Shown here: piece by piece, positions 13,757 to 27,729 of the stretch | Position numbering within the stretch: position 1 is the first letter of the stretch | Layout of the letters: each line of letters opens with the position of its first letter | NCBI GenBank assembly: GCA_034190875.2 | Contig: CM067356.1 | Span: forward strand, 19,740,806-19,804,805 | Source: Urechis unicinctus | Taxonomy: Eukaryota; Annelida; Polychaeta; Xenopneusta; Urechidae | Length of the DNA: 64,000 nucleotides | Direction: 5' to 3' | Notes under the pieces: model-generated | Told to the model about the DNA's origin: nothing | What the model saw: the letters and a program-made list of their open reading frames with translations, nothing else | The model's database searches: none | Position numbers and translations under genes: made by a program

Positions 13757-14010
13757 CGGGAAAGGCCCAGATATTTTGTTAATGTACCGTAACAACAACA
13801 ACTCCATCGGTCATGTACCACAATCGTTCGCGATTTCCCTCGGGTGGCTTCTTGTTTACACTCCTTGCTGCCCAGGTGTATGCTTGCTCTCATTGGCTTT
13901 GTTTGTGCTTTCACCAGCGCCTTCAGTGCCTCATTGAATCATTTCAATAAAGACGTTATTTTTAAACCCTGAGGGTCATATGGTGAATCTGCTGCTTTCC
14001 TCTCGGCTCG
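13757..14010. repeat. Dispersed repeat family A, copy 1
   Basis: This copy shares ordered strings with 27310-27540: TGCGGGAAAG-CCCAG, ATTGGCTTT-TTTGTGC, and ACCCTGAGGG-CATAT followed by TTTC-TCTCGG. Both copies are on the same strand and clearly diverged. The class is unknown. Confidence 0.6.
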
Positions 14011-14924
14011 GCTCCCGGCCCATCCAGCAAAACCCATATGAATTTTCACTCTGAGGCACATATATGTGTGTGTCGACACCAGTTGAAGTTTTAAAGCATA
14101 TAAGCTGTTATTCACAATCGCAATTCAGCTTTGAATAATAACAGTTCAATAGAAGTTATGTACATCGTACATCCAAGATCTTAATTTCAACATATGTCCT
14201 CTATGTAGCCTATACCCTCTGCGTACCTGGAAGAAATGGCTAGAGGACGGGAAATGCAATCACCGTTAATTGGGTCATTTCTGTTGCGTCACACAACTAA
14301 TTGCTTAGAGCGACAGCCAGATAATATGCTGGTCAACTGAGGGCATATTAGAAAGCCATTTTTTGCATCATGAGGTGGACTTCACCAATGCCAATCACAG
14401 CCAACAAACGTTATTGGTGTTCATTGGTACACCATTTACAATGTGTCTGCACGAAAAAGGTTATGTATTAGTTCCAGTTGATAGTTTAAACCAACTGCCA
14501 ATCCGGAACTAGGTATTTCATTTTAGATAGGAGTGTGTAGTTCTTCTCTTGCCAGAAACGGTAGTGATACAGTCAATGTAACATGATGCATTTTAAAATT
14601 ACCAATTCTATATATGTATTAACATCACAAAAGTATAATCTTGACTTGTAAATAAGTTCTTCTCTCAAAATGTGTACAAATTAAACGCGTCCAAAGCAAT
14701 CCCAAATAAATCACTGTGTATGCATCTTAACATTGTCAATACAATCTGGTTATGCTGATCATTATATATCATAGTCACTTTATCATTAGATGTTGAACAA
14801 TACATGCAAATGTAATGAGCAGTTGAGTCTCTTTGGACAGGAATAACATATATTGCAGTACAAAAGATCCCGTCAAATATACGTCAAGTTATTAGCCATT
14901 GCATCGTCTTTTTGTATCAAATAT
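14011..14924. other. Intergenic stretch without recognisable genes
   Basis: No supported feature seen on either strand. Confidence 0.5.
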
Positions 14925-15365
14925 GCTTTTGAAGCAAAGCTTTATGGGCGACTGGAGAACTTCATCCACTGCAACATCAGACCGGAAACGGAGCTTAACA
15001 TTGATACTTGATTCAGTTAGAGCCGTTCAATAATTCTCGCCTTGTTGACTCTACGGGCCAATAATATTCGATTAATTATCATACATAGGTCATTAGTGAT
15101 CCAGTGGTCATATATCGGCGACATGAAAGGCAATGTGATTTGAACCAGTGTAAGTCAGAACCACATATATTTGTCACGATTGGGAATCAGTGCCGACGAA
15201 ATGCTGCCCGACGAATGTTAAACGTGATTTATGATTCGCGGCAAATTCTTTTACATCTATTACAAAAGCATTAACTTGGGGCCAAGCTACCTTATCAGGA
15301 AATAGTAGAAGGGCTCCAATATTTATCCTCCGTAAATTATGATGTTATGCGAGCCTCAAGAAGTT
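14925..15365. repeat. Dispersed repeat family B, copy 1
   Basis: Homologous by eye to 34160-34645 in the same orientation. Shared ordered strings include TTATGGGCGA, CAACATCAGACC-GGAAACGGAG, CCAGTGTAAGTCAGAACC, GAAATGCTGCC, CGAATGTTAAACGTGAT and CGTAAATTAT. No coding capacity is visible. Confidence 0.65.
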
Positions 15366-16466
15366 ATACTGGTGACACGTAATTGGCACACCATTCAGGT
15401 GAATGTGCAACACCTGTTTGTCTATATACAAATGATTTTCGTTGCTTCTTCTAGACCGATTTCGTGCCCAGACACTTTCGCTTTACAAATCAAGAAACAG
15501 GTTTGTGGGTGAATGAACCAAGCGCCACAAAAACATTGCACATTTATATATTTTAATAATATTGTGGGCTTGCAGATATTTGAGTATGATAATGCAATAT
15601 CATCAGTTTACATCATATAAAATTCTGGGCAATAAACCAACATTGTGTTACACAACACCCTATTATCACCACTCAGGGGTATCATTTCAATAAAATGATC
15701 AGCTTCATCGGGTTTGAGTCGTATCCGATATCCCCAGCACATTGTTAAAATTATGAAACTTCGACCGTCACATTCCACAAGAATAAACAAGATATGGGCA
15801 CAATCAGAAGTGAGCCGCCATGCCTTATCGAATCTCATCCCAGCGTAGATCTGTCAGTTACCCCCTTTTATGGCACCATGACTTCGGATCCGTGCTAGAG
15901 TCAGGCGAAATGGCGGAATAAAAGGTTGCAGCCTGTAGGGCAAGTCACCGATAAGTATGTTGATAACCAAGTAAATTCTGGAAGCCATTACGCTTAAAAT
16001 AGGTGCATAAGCGTCACATGCTGAGCCGGATATTTGAGCCAAACTGTTTCCCTGTCTGAGCACAATTATATTCCGGCTAGTGTTTTCCGAGAGAAAGCAA
16101 TGATTTGACCGGGGGCCATTTTCCCTAAGTTACTGGCTGATAAGCGACGCTTAAGGCTCCATCGGGACAGAGCCAGAGAGGTGGCTAAGCAAACATACTT
16201 CGCTGTCAACTTTTGACCTCTGATGTCCACGCAGTAGCTATATGGGATATCAGAGAGTCAACAATCAGGGTCGAGGTAAAAACCCACAATGCTTTAACTC
16301 GCCACCACTTTTGCTTTTGGGTTATTTACAAGCTTTCAAAAAATACCCCAGCATTACAAAAAGGTATATACCTGGTAATATAAACCGTATTCACAAAGAA
16401 ATATCAGACTGAGAATGATTTAGAAGTAGTGAGTTTAGGCAAATCATTTTTGCCAATAAGATCCAA
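15366..16466. other. Intergenic stretch without recognisable genes
   Basis: Only short reading frames; nothing that I can support. Confidence 0.5.
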
Positions 16467-16606
16467 AATATATCCTTATATATATAGACATACTTATATA
16501 TATATATATATCTATATACGTAAATACATATACATATATGTGCATTCAAATAACTATATGTATAGATGTATATCAATATCTTTAGATATTTGTGTATATA
16601 TTTACG

Positions 16607-16642
<36 letters not shown>

Positions 16643-16809
16643 TATGTATATATATACATATATATCTATATATATACATATATATTTATATATATATATT
16701 CATATATAAACATTTGTATATATTTATATATATATGTGTATATAAAAGGATAAATATTTATATACATAACTATATAATTATATATATTTATGCGTATATG
16801 AATAAATAA

Positions 16810-16848
<39 letters not shown>

Positions 16849-16931
16849 CTTATCCGAAAATTTATGCTCATATAAATCTAAACATATTGATAACAATATA
16901 TGCATATAGTTATTTGCTAACATATATTTCC

Positions 16932-16980
<49 letters not shown>

Positions 16981-17064
16981 GATATATAACATTTAGAGAT
17001 TTATATATAAAAGTACACATACATTTATTTATATATATATATATAAATATATATATATATAAAC

Positions 17065-17104
<40 letters not shown>

Positions 17105-17218
17105 ATTCATATATTGATGCGTAAATATAAACGCATATATCTTAAGATATTGATATACATATATACATATAGTTATTGTTATGCACATATATGCATATAT
17201 ATGTACGTATACATATAA

Positions 17219-17282
<64 letters not shown>

Positions 17283-17379
17283 ATGCATATACATATATAT
17301 ACATATATATACATTTAGATATGTCTATATATATGGAGATATATATATATAAATAGATTTATATATATAAATATATACG
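16467..17379. repeat. Long (TA)n-rich simple repeat block
   Basis: About 0.9 kb of TA/TATG/TACA dinucleotide-dominated sequence, with several pure TA runs longer than 30 bases. Tyr/Ile-rich reading frames on both strands (for example 16429-16809 and 16666-16992) are artefacts of the repeat. Confidence 0.95.
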
Positions 17380-18009
17380 TGTTTACCATTGCTGCTTCGC
17401 TGATGCTCGTTCATTAACCTTAATTGTTTCCCTTACAACGCCTGTTATTCATCATTCAGTTGAATTTACTGGACCGCAAGGTGAGTTCTGCTGAATGAGA
17501 GAGCGTGTTTCGTCAGTCCCTTGCACATTACCCTTAGTGGAAACCACTTGGTGCTTACAGGTGAAGCGGAAGGAGCTTCTGTGTATTGAGTACGTGTTAT
17601 AGTGACCGCATATTAACATGCGTTCTTTGCCAGGGTTATGTATATCAACATATTGCTGTGTACTTATTGCCCCCTTGCAGACCATGAGAGGTTTCGTTAA
17701 TATTGACTCGGATACACGGTGACGGATATAATGAAGGTAGGGTCGAGGAAGTGTAGTAAATTCTCGTATATATGCGCCTGATGTCAAGTATTATTCGCCA
17801 TTTGTGTGTAAATATACGACTGAGGTCTTCTCTAAATTCTCGGTCATAATCCCCTGTAGCCTGAAGTTCTATTCCAGATCTAACGCCATCATGACCTCCT
17901 TTTGGCGTTCTCGTCTATTTCTTCCAAGAGGTCAATAATCCATTTACTCATTCAAGATATTATTCTGCAGTAACTTTTTTTCCAATTGCTAGGCCATATT
18001 CCATAATCA
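17380..18009. other. Intergenic stretch without recognisable genes
   Basis: A 111-codon open frame on the minus strand (17452-17787) resembles no family, and I do not call it a gene. Confidence 0.5.
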
Positions 18010-18164
18010 ACACCACCGACACCACCACCACCACCACCACCACCACAACCACCACCACCACCACCAACGCCACCACCACAACTGCCACCACTACCACCAC
18101 CAACACCACCACTACCACCACCACCACCACCACCACAACCAACAACACCACCACCACCACCACC
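18010..18164. repeat. (CCA)n trinucleotide repeat
   Basis: About 155 bases of CCA/CAC triplets with occasional ACA, GCC and CAA interruptions. The long poly-Val frame read on the minus strand is a by-product. Confidence 0.95.
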
Positions 18165-20957
18165 TTATCCACTCCATCCTCTCCATCGAGTCTTCACGGA
18201 CATTTCAAACACTTAACCCCATGTTCCCCCATGGTAAAGTATCAAGTAGCGGGAGCCAGTTGATGGCCCTACTGTGACGTCAAACTCAGGCCATCTTAAC
18301 CTAATCCAATTAAGTTGCCAACCACGTGCCTATTTGAATGATCAACAACACAGAGTATGAAGCGTGGGGCCGTCTCGTATGTATTTTGGCAAGGAAACTT
18401 CATGAAATGTGGCGGTATTATGCAATCCATGCTTTCAGATTCTTTGGCCATATTTCGTTTTGCACATATCGTTCAGACAAATATGCTCCGCTTAGGAGAG
18501 AGATAGTGAAACCATTGAACTGCCAAATCCTTTGTTATTTTTTTCGGGTTCTCTATTAGGAACTGTTCTGTGACTACAAAACAGCAATTTTTACCTTCTT
18601 GAATCTTTACGGTGATTTTAAATTGATTCATATGAGTAGAACAACACCTTCCAACTAGTTACGTCATGTTTCATGACGGGTTGAGTCAGGCGTATATTTT
18701 TTTAATGTACAGTGAGGCTATGTCAACACCAGACAGGTTCACATCAGCAATCAAATTTCTCAAAAGAACAGTGAGGATAAGTTAACATCAGCAATGAAAC
18801 CAGCAGTTCAATCCTTAATAGTATTTGCAATGATGACTTCCTGTATTCAAAGATGGTTTTTCGGCCTTTTGATTAAAAACTTGTGTTTTATATGTTATCC
18901 ATTCATGAAAAATACTCACATGTAACTTGTAAACAGCATTCCGATGCCTCGTTCAATGCTATTTGGTCGATAACGATGCTTTGAAATCTGCCCGGTCGAA
19001 CTCATGTTTCCAAACATGAGCACATTGGGATGTGAAAAAATAGCACGCGCATTGAGGGGCCATTTGTTTACAGTCGTGACGTCATATGCAGCAATAATGC
19101 GACAGCTAGCTGGTATACGATTGGCCAAATTCTAATTCTTGAACGAGTAGTTTGTTACTATCAACAAACTATCGCAGCCAGCGTTTAACCATGAAAGCTA
19201 ATCAGTTTTTTCATGTCGCTCCTGCTATCTCCTAGAACCATTCAATACCTCTCAGTGCGTTATGCCTTATGTTAGGAGCAATCTTCGACTAAACCTGAAT
19301 TAACTGAGAAATATTGAGACATTTCAATATTCTGAGAAAAACATTATTTGAACACAAAGGAAATATTAGGCAGAAATAGATGGGACCTATTTCATATTGA
19401 AGTACGATTGTAAAGCGCATGCAAAAAGTCATCATAAATATTACAGTTGTGGCTTTATGACGGTCCAAGTCGCATGATACCACTATTTCGTACAAAAGAG
19501 AATATTATGCATATTATTCATAACCTTGCTTCGGGAGTGCCTCAAGCGACTTCTGAAATTACACAACCCAGCGCTCCGTATAAAAAGTTGCTGCTAAACA
19601 TTAGATAGACGCTATGGACCACATTTTTCGGTAATACGTGAAACTGCAGCACCAGACTGATTTCCGTCGTCGTTCATCCAATGCATGTTTGGAGGCCGCT
19701 GAAAGATGTGGCAGCTTATCACTGCTTACCAACCCACCCATTGATGAGTCGCGAATTAATTATTGAAACCATACAACAGAGGGCTTGCTATACTGTCCTT
19801 CCTGTTGCTCTCTCCTCAAGTTACTAGTCGGCCTAACGCATCCTGAGCCCCTTGTACGTCTGGGGGTACAACAGGTTCACTTTATCATCCTGTATGCCGT
19901 CAAGGGTGACTAATAGGTTGAAACCTGTTTACCGTGGTCGGCGACTCGTGTCGTTTGGTTTCATCGAGATGAGAGACTGGAATGGAGTGATCCCATCATG
20001 GAAAGCGGCTGTTCAATCAGGTCAATCCTATCTCCTCATTGTCACCTGTGTCGGCATGATATAACAGTCGTGTTTGGTGTGCTGTTAACACCTACCTTCC
20101 CCTCATAAGACACCTGCCTGATGATGACCTGACTCTCCTTACACAATCTAACACTCTGTTGGAACAATTACATTGAACCACTGATCTATGAAATAACTGG
20201 ATCGCGGACGCGGCTCGGGCTGCCTCTAGATAGTGAAGCCAGCAGCCAGTCATTAGCCGCCAGGTGTGATACTCTTTGGATTGGAGCTATAAAACCGTAT
20301 ACTTTGTAAAACAACAGTAGTGACACTGAATAGCTGTTAGATGCTATGATTGTATGTCAGGTTATATATTTGGATGTTTCGTGAACACAGGGAATCTTGC
20401 AGTAATCGATACTTGATAAAAGCAGGCATGATAAAATAGACACTTTAATTTAAGCAGCGATTAAAATCTTGTAACACATATGCTATATATATATATGTTG
20501 TTTGAATTAATGCGGCTTTGATGGTTCAGATCAAACTCATATATGTGTCTTACGTTCCATGATGATAAAAAATTGCTCATGATTGGAAATATTACCATTG
20601 TTGAAAGTATAATTAAACAAGCATCATCACCCGTAGAAACATGGTCGCAAACCGGACACATCCCATACCGACGCCTGCTCTACGCCGACCTTACACCGCC
20701 AAAGAGCCTGATATGCCATGGCAACAATCGCCTTCACGGCATGCCGTTTACACAACACCCAACTCACGCCGGTGCAGCTATCACTCTCAACGTTTACAAA
20801 ACACTTAACAAACGCTTGCCGCCTTAAATGCAGCACGCTTGCTGTTGCTGGCATACGTAACTAACAGTTGTGTTGATGTATTGTTTGCGTGGAGTCGATG
20901 GTGATAGCAAGAATCAGCATTTCTGTCATCGTCTGCACTTACCTAGCAACTATAGAT
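18165..20957. other. Intergenic stretch without recognisable genes
   Basis: No domain-bearing frame. A short imperfect duplication around ACATCAGCAAT occurs at about 18711-18800. Positions 20600-20860 are locally more GC-rich but show no recognisable coding signal. Confidence 0.5.
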
Positions 20958-22356
20958 CAGGAGCCGTATCCACAAAGAATCTTAACTTGAGTCGTCTTAA
21001 CTTGAGTTGGCGAGCTTAGCTGAGTCCGCGAACTCAGGCGTATCCGCAAAACAAATTGATAGCGAACTCGCAGTCTGCGAAGTCCGCCATCTCAGGGCTT
21101 TCACACATGTACCATCGCGATCATAGTTTGTGTCGTACAGGAAAAGGGAACGATATGTTATTAAGTGTTCGCTAGACAGAAAATGGAATAAAATGGCAAA
21201 GAAGGATCAATTTAGACGAAGGAAATAAAGTAGTCTAGTCTGACTCTTTAATATAATAAATTAATATAGTCTGGACCTAACGTCGTTATCGTTTATCAAA
21301 ACAAAGTAAAAAAAGAATAGCCTTAAAACCGATTGTTTATGAATATGTCACTCACCTTTATTCAATCAGACTGTACAATATTATATGATATCAAGTATAA
21401 TATACGGTGCAGCCCTTGGTCACGAGTTCCAACAACGCATATCATCAGCACTCTTCGGCATTGTTAACCATGAAAGTGAATACAACGCCAACAGCACGAT
21501 GAACCATTGTTTCTTATTGAGACGGTTTACACACTATCTAGGTCTTATAATCGGCAATATAACCGCGGCTAATCCACACGTATGGGAAATGATTCCATCA
21601 ACCATGCTTGCACTAATAACATTATTATTCCACGATAAATATAAACACTTTGTTGAGTTTTGTTGTTTGACATTCCGTTGGAGTGTTTATCGAAAAACCC
21701 TCGTTGTTGATGTGCTCTGGGGGCAATTTTAATATCTACCATGTTATCATGAAGTGGATTCATTGATTTGTAGGCTTGGTGCCTGCTTTCCTAATATTCA
21801 ATGATACTAAATGTGAATCTTGGCGCCGTTGTTCATATTGTGAAGTTAAAGAAAATAACTATAACATGGCAAATCGCGAATAATTGCGTTATAGATATAG
21901 AAAATCAACCCACTATGACCATCCCACAAACCATTCCTAATTCAATCCACTGCAAGCCACCTCGCTCTTTGGTAGACTAACAACACCCTGTCCGAAGCGT
22001 TTGCGAAGAATTACCCGCTTCGTTTTTATGAAAACAGCTTGTGGCGTGAATAATTTAAAAATCCCGATAAATATTGGTGTGTCATAAATAACGAACGGCT
22101 TATTATGTTTTGGTTCATTTTAGGAACATACATGTTCTTATTCATATCTGTGAAAACATTTACTGGAAATATTAATGTTGGACCGCCATTTTTAAGTTTG
22201 AGCTAGCGAACTTAAGTCAGCTACCTAACTGACTCAGAGTTGAGCACGCAAGGAGACTTAAGATTTTTTTTGGATACGGTTAAGATGGCCAGCTCAGCTT
22301 GCCGTCTCAAAAACCTGAGTTTGCGGACTTAAGTTTCTTTATGGATACGGCCCCAG
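20958..22356. mobile_element. Probable non-autonomous DNA transposon with GTATCC inverted ends
   Basis: The left edge reads GAGCCGTATCCACAAAGAA and the right edge, inverted, reads GGGCCGTATCCATAAAGAA. They form a terminal inverted repeat that continues loosely for about 150 bp through CTTAA-rich and AACTCAG-rich blocks. Each end contains a second internal GTATCC block (left about 21038-21052, right about 22270-22282), so the ends look internally duplicated. The 1.4-kb interior has only one unrecognised 115-codon frame (21385-21732) and no transposase signature. No clear target-site duplication is visible, so I leave the superfamily open. Confidence 0.75.
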
Positions 22357-24666
22357 GCATTTGGCAGTTCATGCGGCATTTGTTCCTGTCACAAAAGGAA
22401 AACAACGTGAAGAAATAATGAGGCGAAGGTTAAAACAGACAGCTTGATAGCTCCTCTCAATTTCGATTGGATGGCCTTGTTTTGCCATGGCACCAAACAT
22501 AATACCAACCTCCTTGTCTATCATGCGCAGCAGCGAAAATTCCGAAACCGAGGCGGGGTGCGTTCTATCGTTGTACAAATGTGTGTCAAATCAATACAGA
22601 GCGTTGGATACCTGCAAACGGCTTTAACAGTAAGACAATGATACAAGTCAGAAATCATGATTCTCCGCTCGATATATCAACAATCTGAGGTTGCCTTTCA
22701 ATACACGTTCAGATCATCAAACTGAAAGCCAATGCCCACAAACCCCTCAACCAGCAAGTAGTCTATAGTTCTACTTGTATGGGTTAAGATTGAACTTTTA
22801 TAAGACAACCATATGTTCTGACCGTCCATTTTGTGGTGCATAAAAGACTGATTAGGAGACCGTAAATGTATTCTGGGAAAGACGTGTTTGGAAATTCATG
22901 CGGGGCGTTGCGCGACGCAATCTATGACGTAGTTGTGCGCGTCGATTCAACACATCGGTAATTTCACCCTCTTCAGTATAACCACTACGTGCTGCGCCGT
23001 TCATAATGAAAAACACTAGTGATTCCTTAATAAGTGAGACTATCATGTAACTCGGCACATCATGCCAACCGTTCCATATTACACTTACCAGGGTATTGTG
23101 AGCCCTGGGCAATCACATTTCTTAAATGCAATACGCACGCCCTGCCGTTCACCTGTCATTTCCGTACCATTACCTCGCCATTGTTTCAATTAATGACTAA
23201 GCTTAGACTAGATTCCATGTGCGCTTAAGTTTCGTCATGATGTGCCAAGCACAACTACTTTGTATCATCTGTTAGTAATAGCAAAGAGTTTATAGCGTAG
23301 ATATTAACTCTTTGGTAATAGTACCTGTTACTAACAGTACCACTAAAAAAAATTCACAGGCACTAATTTTGGACTGCAAGTCAGTTTATTGCGTTCCTAC
23401 TACATGATAGCTTTATCACACTGATTCGCGACCTGGATAGGACAAACTAAGGGTTAATGCAACAGCTCGTTCTATCACCAAAACTAAGTCTTCCATATGG
23501 CTTTGAAATATATTGGAACCAATAACCACCGCGACCAAAGCGCCGATCCACATGTGCGTCATTCCAAGAGTCCGGTACATATTACAGTTCATATTTAAGC
23601 TGTCAAGGCTGAAGTAACTATGACTCGCAGTAACGACGACACTCATGGTGCCGAGCAATCTAGATTATACTATTCCGAATCTTATTGGCAATTTCGCATG
23701 ATGGATAGGTTTTCATATGTTGCAATTACCGTTGGACAGAACACTAATAATGCGACCCTCTTTGCCAACGGTAACCTTGATGAGACTGATGCAATACTGG
23801 ACAGCTGCTTAACGACGGTGGCTGACAAAAACCATGTTTATTTATTTGCAAGCCTTATTGAGATCAGTAAATACAAACGACTTTTCGGTCCACTATCATT
23901 TCCATGTGAAATGCATCGTGACTCATTACATAGTATAAAGCTGGAGTATTTCGTATTGAATTGTATGTACATCATTTTCACGTAACCCACTTATATTGAC
24001 ATACCGATAAACGACCCGTAACATAATTGGCAACCGTGTCATCGATAATGTGTCAATGGGTAGAATGTAGGTCGTCAATGACAGCAGAATCATATTGTTT
24101 ATATCACCTCGACTAAATGCCCCTCCCCTACGCATTAACCACCACTTTTACTATGGTTAGCTCCAATGTGTCAACTCTTCTAAGAAAATCATCATTTGGA
24201 ATGCCACTCTGCTGAATATCTCACTTAATACTTGACACTAATGCTAGAACTGGCTTATAAGTTCCAAACTTGATCTAAGCGTTATTATTAACTCATTCCG
24301 GAAGCTTATGTTACATGTTGTGTCGTCTGTTAGGATGACCAAGATCAATAAAATACACTTTGCGTATTCATAGTTTATCGAATAGTTATTACAATATCCA
24401 ATCACTCAGATCCTTGCCAAGCATGTTACAAACATTGCAATGGCGAATGTTACTCCACAGAGTCGTGAACTATTCCAATGATATATCTAGTTTCACAAAA
24501 CTGATTTTGCTTCCCTTGATATTAGGGCAAATACGAATAAGAACATGTGAGGGCCAGTGAAAACACAATCGATTTAGCAGAACTAGGTACATGATTTGCT
24601 ACCCTCTCAAAGCCATCATATGAGGTTTGTGTAGTTTACAACCGATTGTAGAACCTGAACAATGCA
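22357..24666. other. Intergenic stretch without recognisable genes
   Basis: The longest frame is 121 codons on the plus strand (23620-23985). It matches no family I know, so it is not called. Confidence 0.5.
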
Positions 24667-24892
<226 letters not shown>

Positions 24893-27309
24893 AGTATTGA
24901 CTGCCCTCTATTATGATATGTCGTCCGTGATGAGGCCAAGATAGGATAACTTGTCAATGGTGTTAAGCGTTAACCTAAGTCTGTTTGCTACAAATAAGTA
25001 GTTTACCTATTGGTGTTGTCTGACATTGGGGATTAATTCGTATCAAATTGCTGCGTGGCTCATTAATCATTTAACCTGTCCATACGTGCAATGGTCGCTC
25101 AATATGTACACATAGTATATAACCTGCGAGGGATATTGAGTGACCAACCTAATGCTAAAGACATCAACAACTACTTATAATGGAAACCGTCGCATTGTCA
25201 GTGTGTCTGCAAATGTTTTAAATTCAACCCTCTGATGTTAATGTGCATTTATTGACCGCTGTAGCGCTTAAGTAGGAGGGTAGGAATTTGATTATAAAAG
25301 CAAAGAAACATTGTCTATGCATACGCCTACGTAGTGATTGGATAATGTAGTCTTCCGTCTCACTGAGGACGGTAAGGATATTTTGTATCTCCAGCATATG
25401 TTGACAGTAATTGCTAAGCCAAAGTACTTCTCTGATCCACTGACATTATCCAGCAGAGACGCAGGTGATAACAAGCCTAACACTTGCAAGTCGCTTGTGA
25501 TAAAAACCACACTCATCAACAGGTCCAGTCGTTATTTCCTTGTGACGCAGCACGTGCCACTCATTCATGGTATTGCTTAATATTTTCCTATCGTCTGAAA
25601 TATTTACAACAATAGACAGTTAACACTTCGACAAAGATTCTCACGACAATAGCAGAATACAAGCACAACTTTGAGAGGCTTGAGCACTATTGGACAGGTC
25701 TATCAGTTCAATCAAGATTGATGCGAACTTCACAACACTTCATTTAAGTTCTTGCATATCATGATGCGAATTGTGAGGATTTTGATAATAGTCATATGAT
25801 TCAGCATGGAAACAATTTTGGTATTTTGTCATCTGAGCATTTGTAAGATTAACAATTAAAATGTATTTTCGTTATTATAAATGATACGAGTAGCTCGATT
25901 TATGCTTGCCTGTTAGAACATAAGAAAAAGTATGAAGTGTAACTCCCTACAGCATGTTGTCACACGGCTGTTTTACAATTTACATTAGCCAAAACCTCAA
26001 GGATAACAAACGTCATCAACTTGATCCCATTTGGCATTGATACATAAGCCTGCATTTATGCGCTTGTGTTTCCTTGTTCTGAACAAAAGTCAGAACAGGG
26101 CGTCTCATTCTTATTATTGCTTGGCCTTGTGTTCTTGTACACGTTTGGCTCTCATCTCTCAATGACGAGTTAGCTTTCAGAGCAAGGGCTGCTGACACAA
26201 TGTGATAGTGCTATTTACAAAAATACCACCGAATGCTTTTTAACGGAATCAGTAATTCGGCAACACCGTGCTGTTTTTTTTAATTGCTATCCGCACAGCA
26301 AGATACCTTCCCATCTTTGCTCTGCATCTATATATCGGGTGATCTATTGTCTCAACTAATGTTGGTCTTATGGAAGGCAAGGTTCTCTTTGGCAAACGGT
26401 TTTTGGGCACTCTTAGAGGAATTTCAAATTATTTACTGAAGTGGACACTTGTCTAATATTGGTTGACTGCACACTAGCCGTGCCATACATTGTCGTCAAC
26501 TATATTCCTACGTATTGCTTGGATCTGTTCAAAAAAGCTTGTACCGTGCTGGCCTTCTTAATGCTTATGCCAAACATATAAGAAAAGTTTACATCTCCGA
26601 CAATCATATCCTGCTTATGACAGAAATTAATTTAGTTAGATAAAACACGCTTTCTAGAGCCATGGCTTTTGCGTGTTACACATGGTCAGGTATGTTGGGT
26701 ATCCGTCCTTCACCTTGGTAATCCGGAAATTCGATTTCAGAATTTTTATACTACAATGTGTCCAGCTCTCAGCCATTGCGTCTACGTCTAGTGAACTAGA
26801 ACGCCCCACGGCCTTCACCTCCAACATCGAATGTACAATGCACCGCGCGTTTGTACTATGCTATAGTAGTTGTTTTAGCATTTATTTACTGTTCGATTTC
26901 TGTATTTACAATTGGCGCATCCTAAATCAAGAACCTCAAGAAGTAGCGCAATGCGAGTCCAATACCTCAATTAGCCCATTAACGCTAACAATACTAGTGT
27001 AAAAACAAAAGTTCTGTCTAGCTTCCTACACCCATTAATGTTATTTCGTATAAATAAGATAGGACAGAGGCATGCAACAAAACTTACGTAAGTGCATATT
27101 TATGGTGTGTGGTATAAGTGGTATGTAGCATTGTGCCGGATTAAATAATGTGTCTACAGAAATAACAGCTTATTTCGAGTATTGTTACACTAACATGCAA
27201 TACTGCAGCCAAGTTATCTCAGTGCACCGTTTGCCATAGATACATTTGTCACCATGCCAAATCTTAACCAATCTGGCCTCTACTGTACCAATGACATAAT
27301 TCATTTTGT
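24893..27309. other. Intergenic stretch without recognisable genes
   Basis: Only short frames, including opposed overlapping ones at 25292-25580. No supported gene, RNA or element. Confidence 0.5.
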
Positions 27310-27540
27310 GCGGGAAAGCCCCAGTTATCCGTTTACTGGTCTGTTACAAAAGCAGGTGCTACAACCGCTCAGGTTATTTCCTGATAACTCTTTTGACGAC
27401 TATGTTATGTTCGCTTTGATTGGCTTTCTTTGTGCCACAAGCGATCACATTGCTTCTTTGCATCATTCTAATAATTGAAGCATTCTTCTTACACCCTGAG
27501 GGCCATATAGTTTATCTACTACCTTTCTCTCGGCCCAGAC
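27310..27540. repeat. Dispersed repeat family A, copy 2
   Basis: Partner of 13757-14010 (TGCGGGAAAGCCCCAG, ATTGGCTTTCTTTGTGCC, ACCCTGAGGGCCATAT). It sits about 180 bp beyond the broken 3' edge of the LINE and may be linked to that breakage. Confidence 0.6.
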
Positions 27541-27729
27541 GTATGCGACATCTAGCATGAATGGTCGACTTCTTCAAATCATCTCACTGGTTTCTGTTAC
27601 ATGATTCATTATTAGGGGCCCATCAAATACACTGACTAAATATAAGAAACGCATTAATGAGGGGATAGCAGGTGTTGGCTGGAGCTTTAGCTCATTTAAG
27701 CTGTTAAGCTCATTTTGTAACAGTAGTAG

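Noticed and set aside
16429-17314. Four Tyr/Ile-rich open frames of 70-126 codons on both strands
   Set aside because: They are the translation of a TA-dominated simple repeat and have no other coding signal.
17960-18172. Poly-Val open frame on the minus strand
   Set aside because: It is the CCA trinucleotide repeat read in one frame.
21385-21732. 115-codon frame inside the GTATCC transposon as a transposase
   Set aside because: No DDE-type or zinc-finger signature and far too short; kept only as an unrecognised frame.
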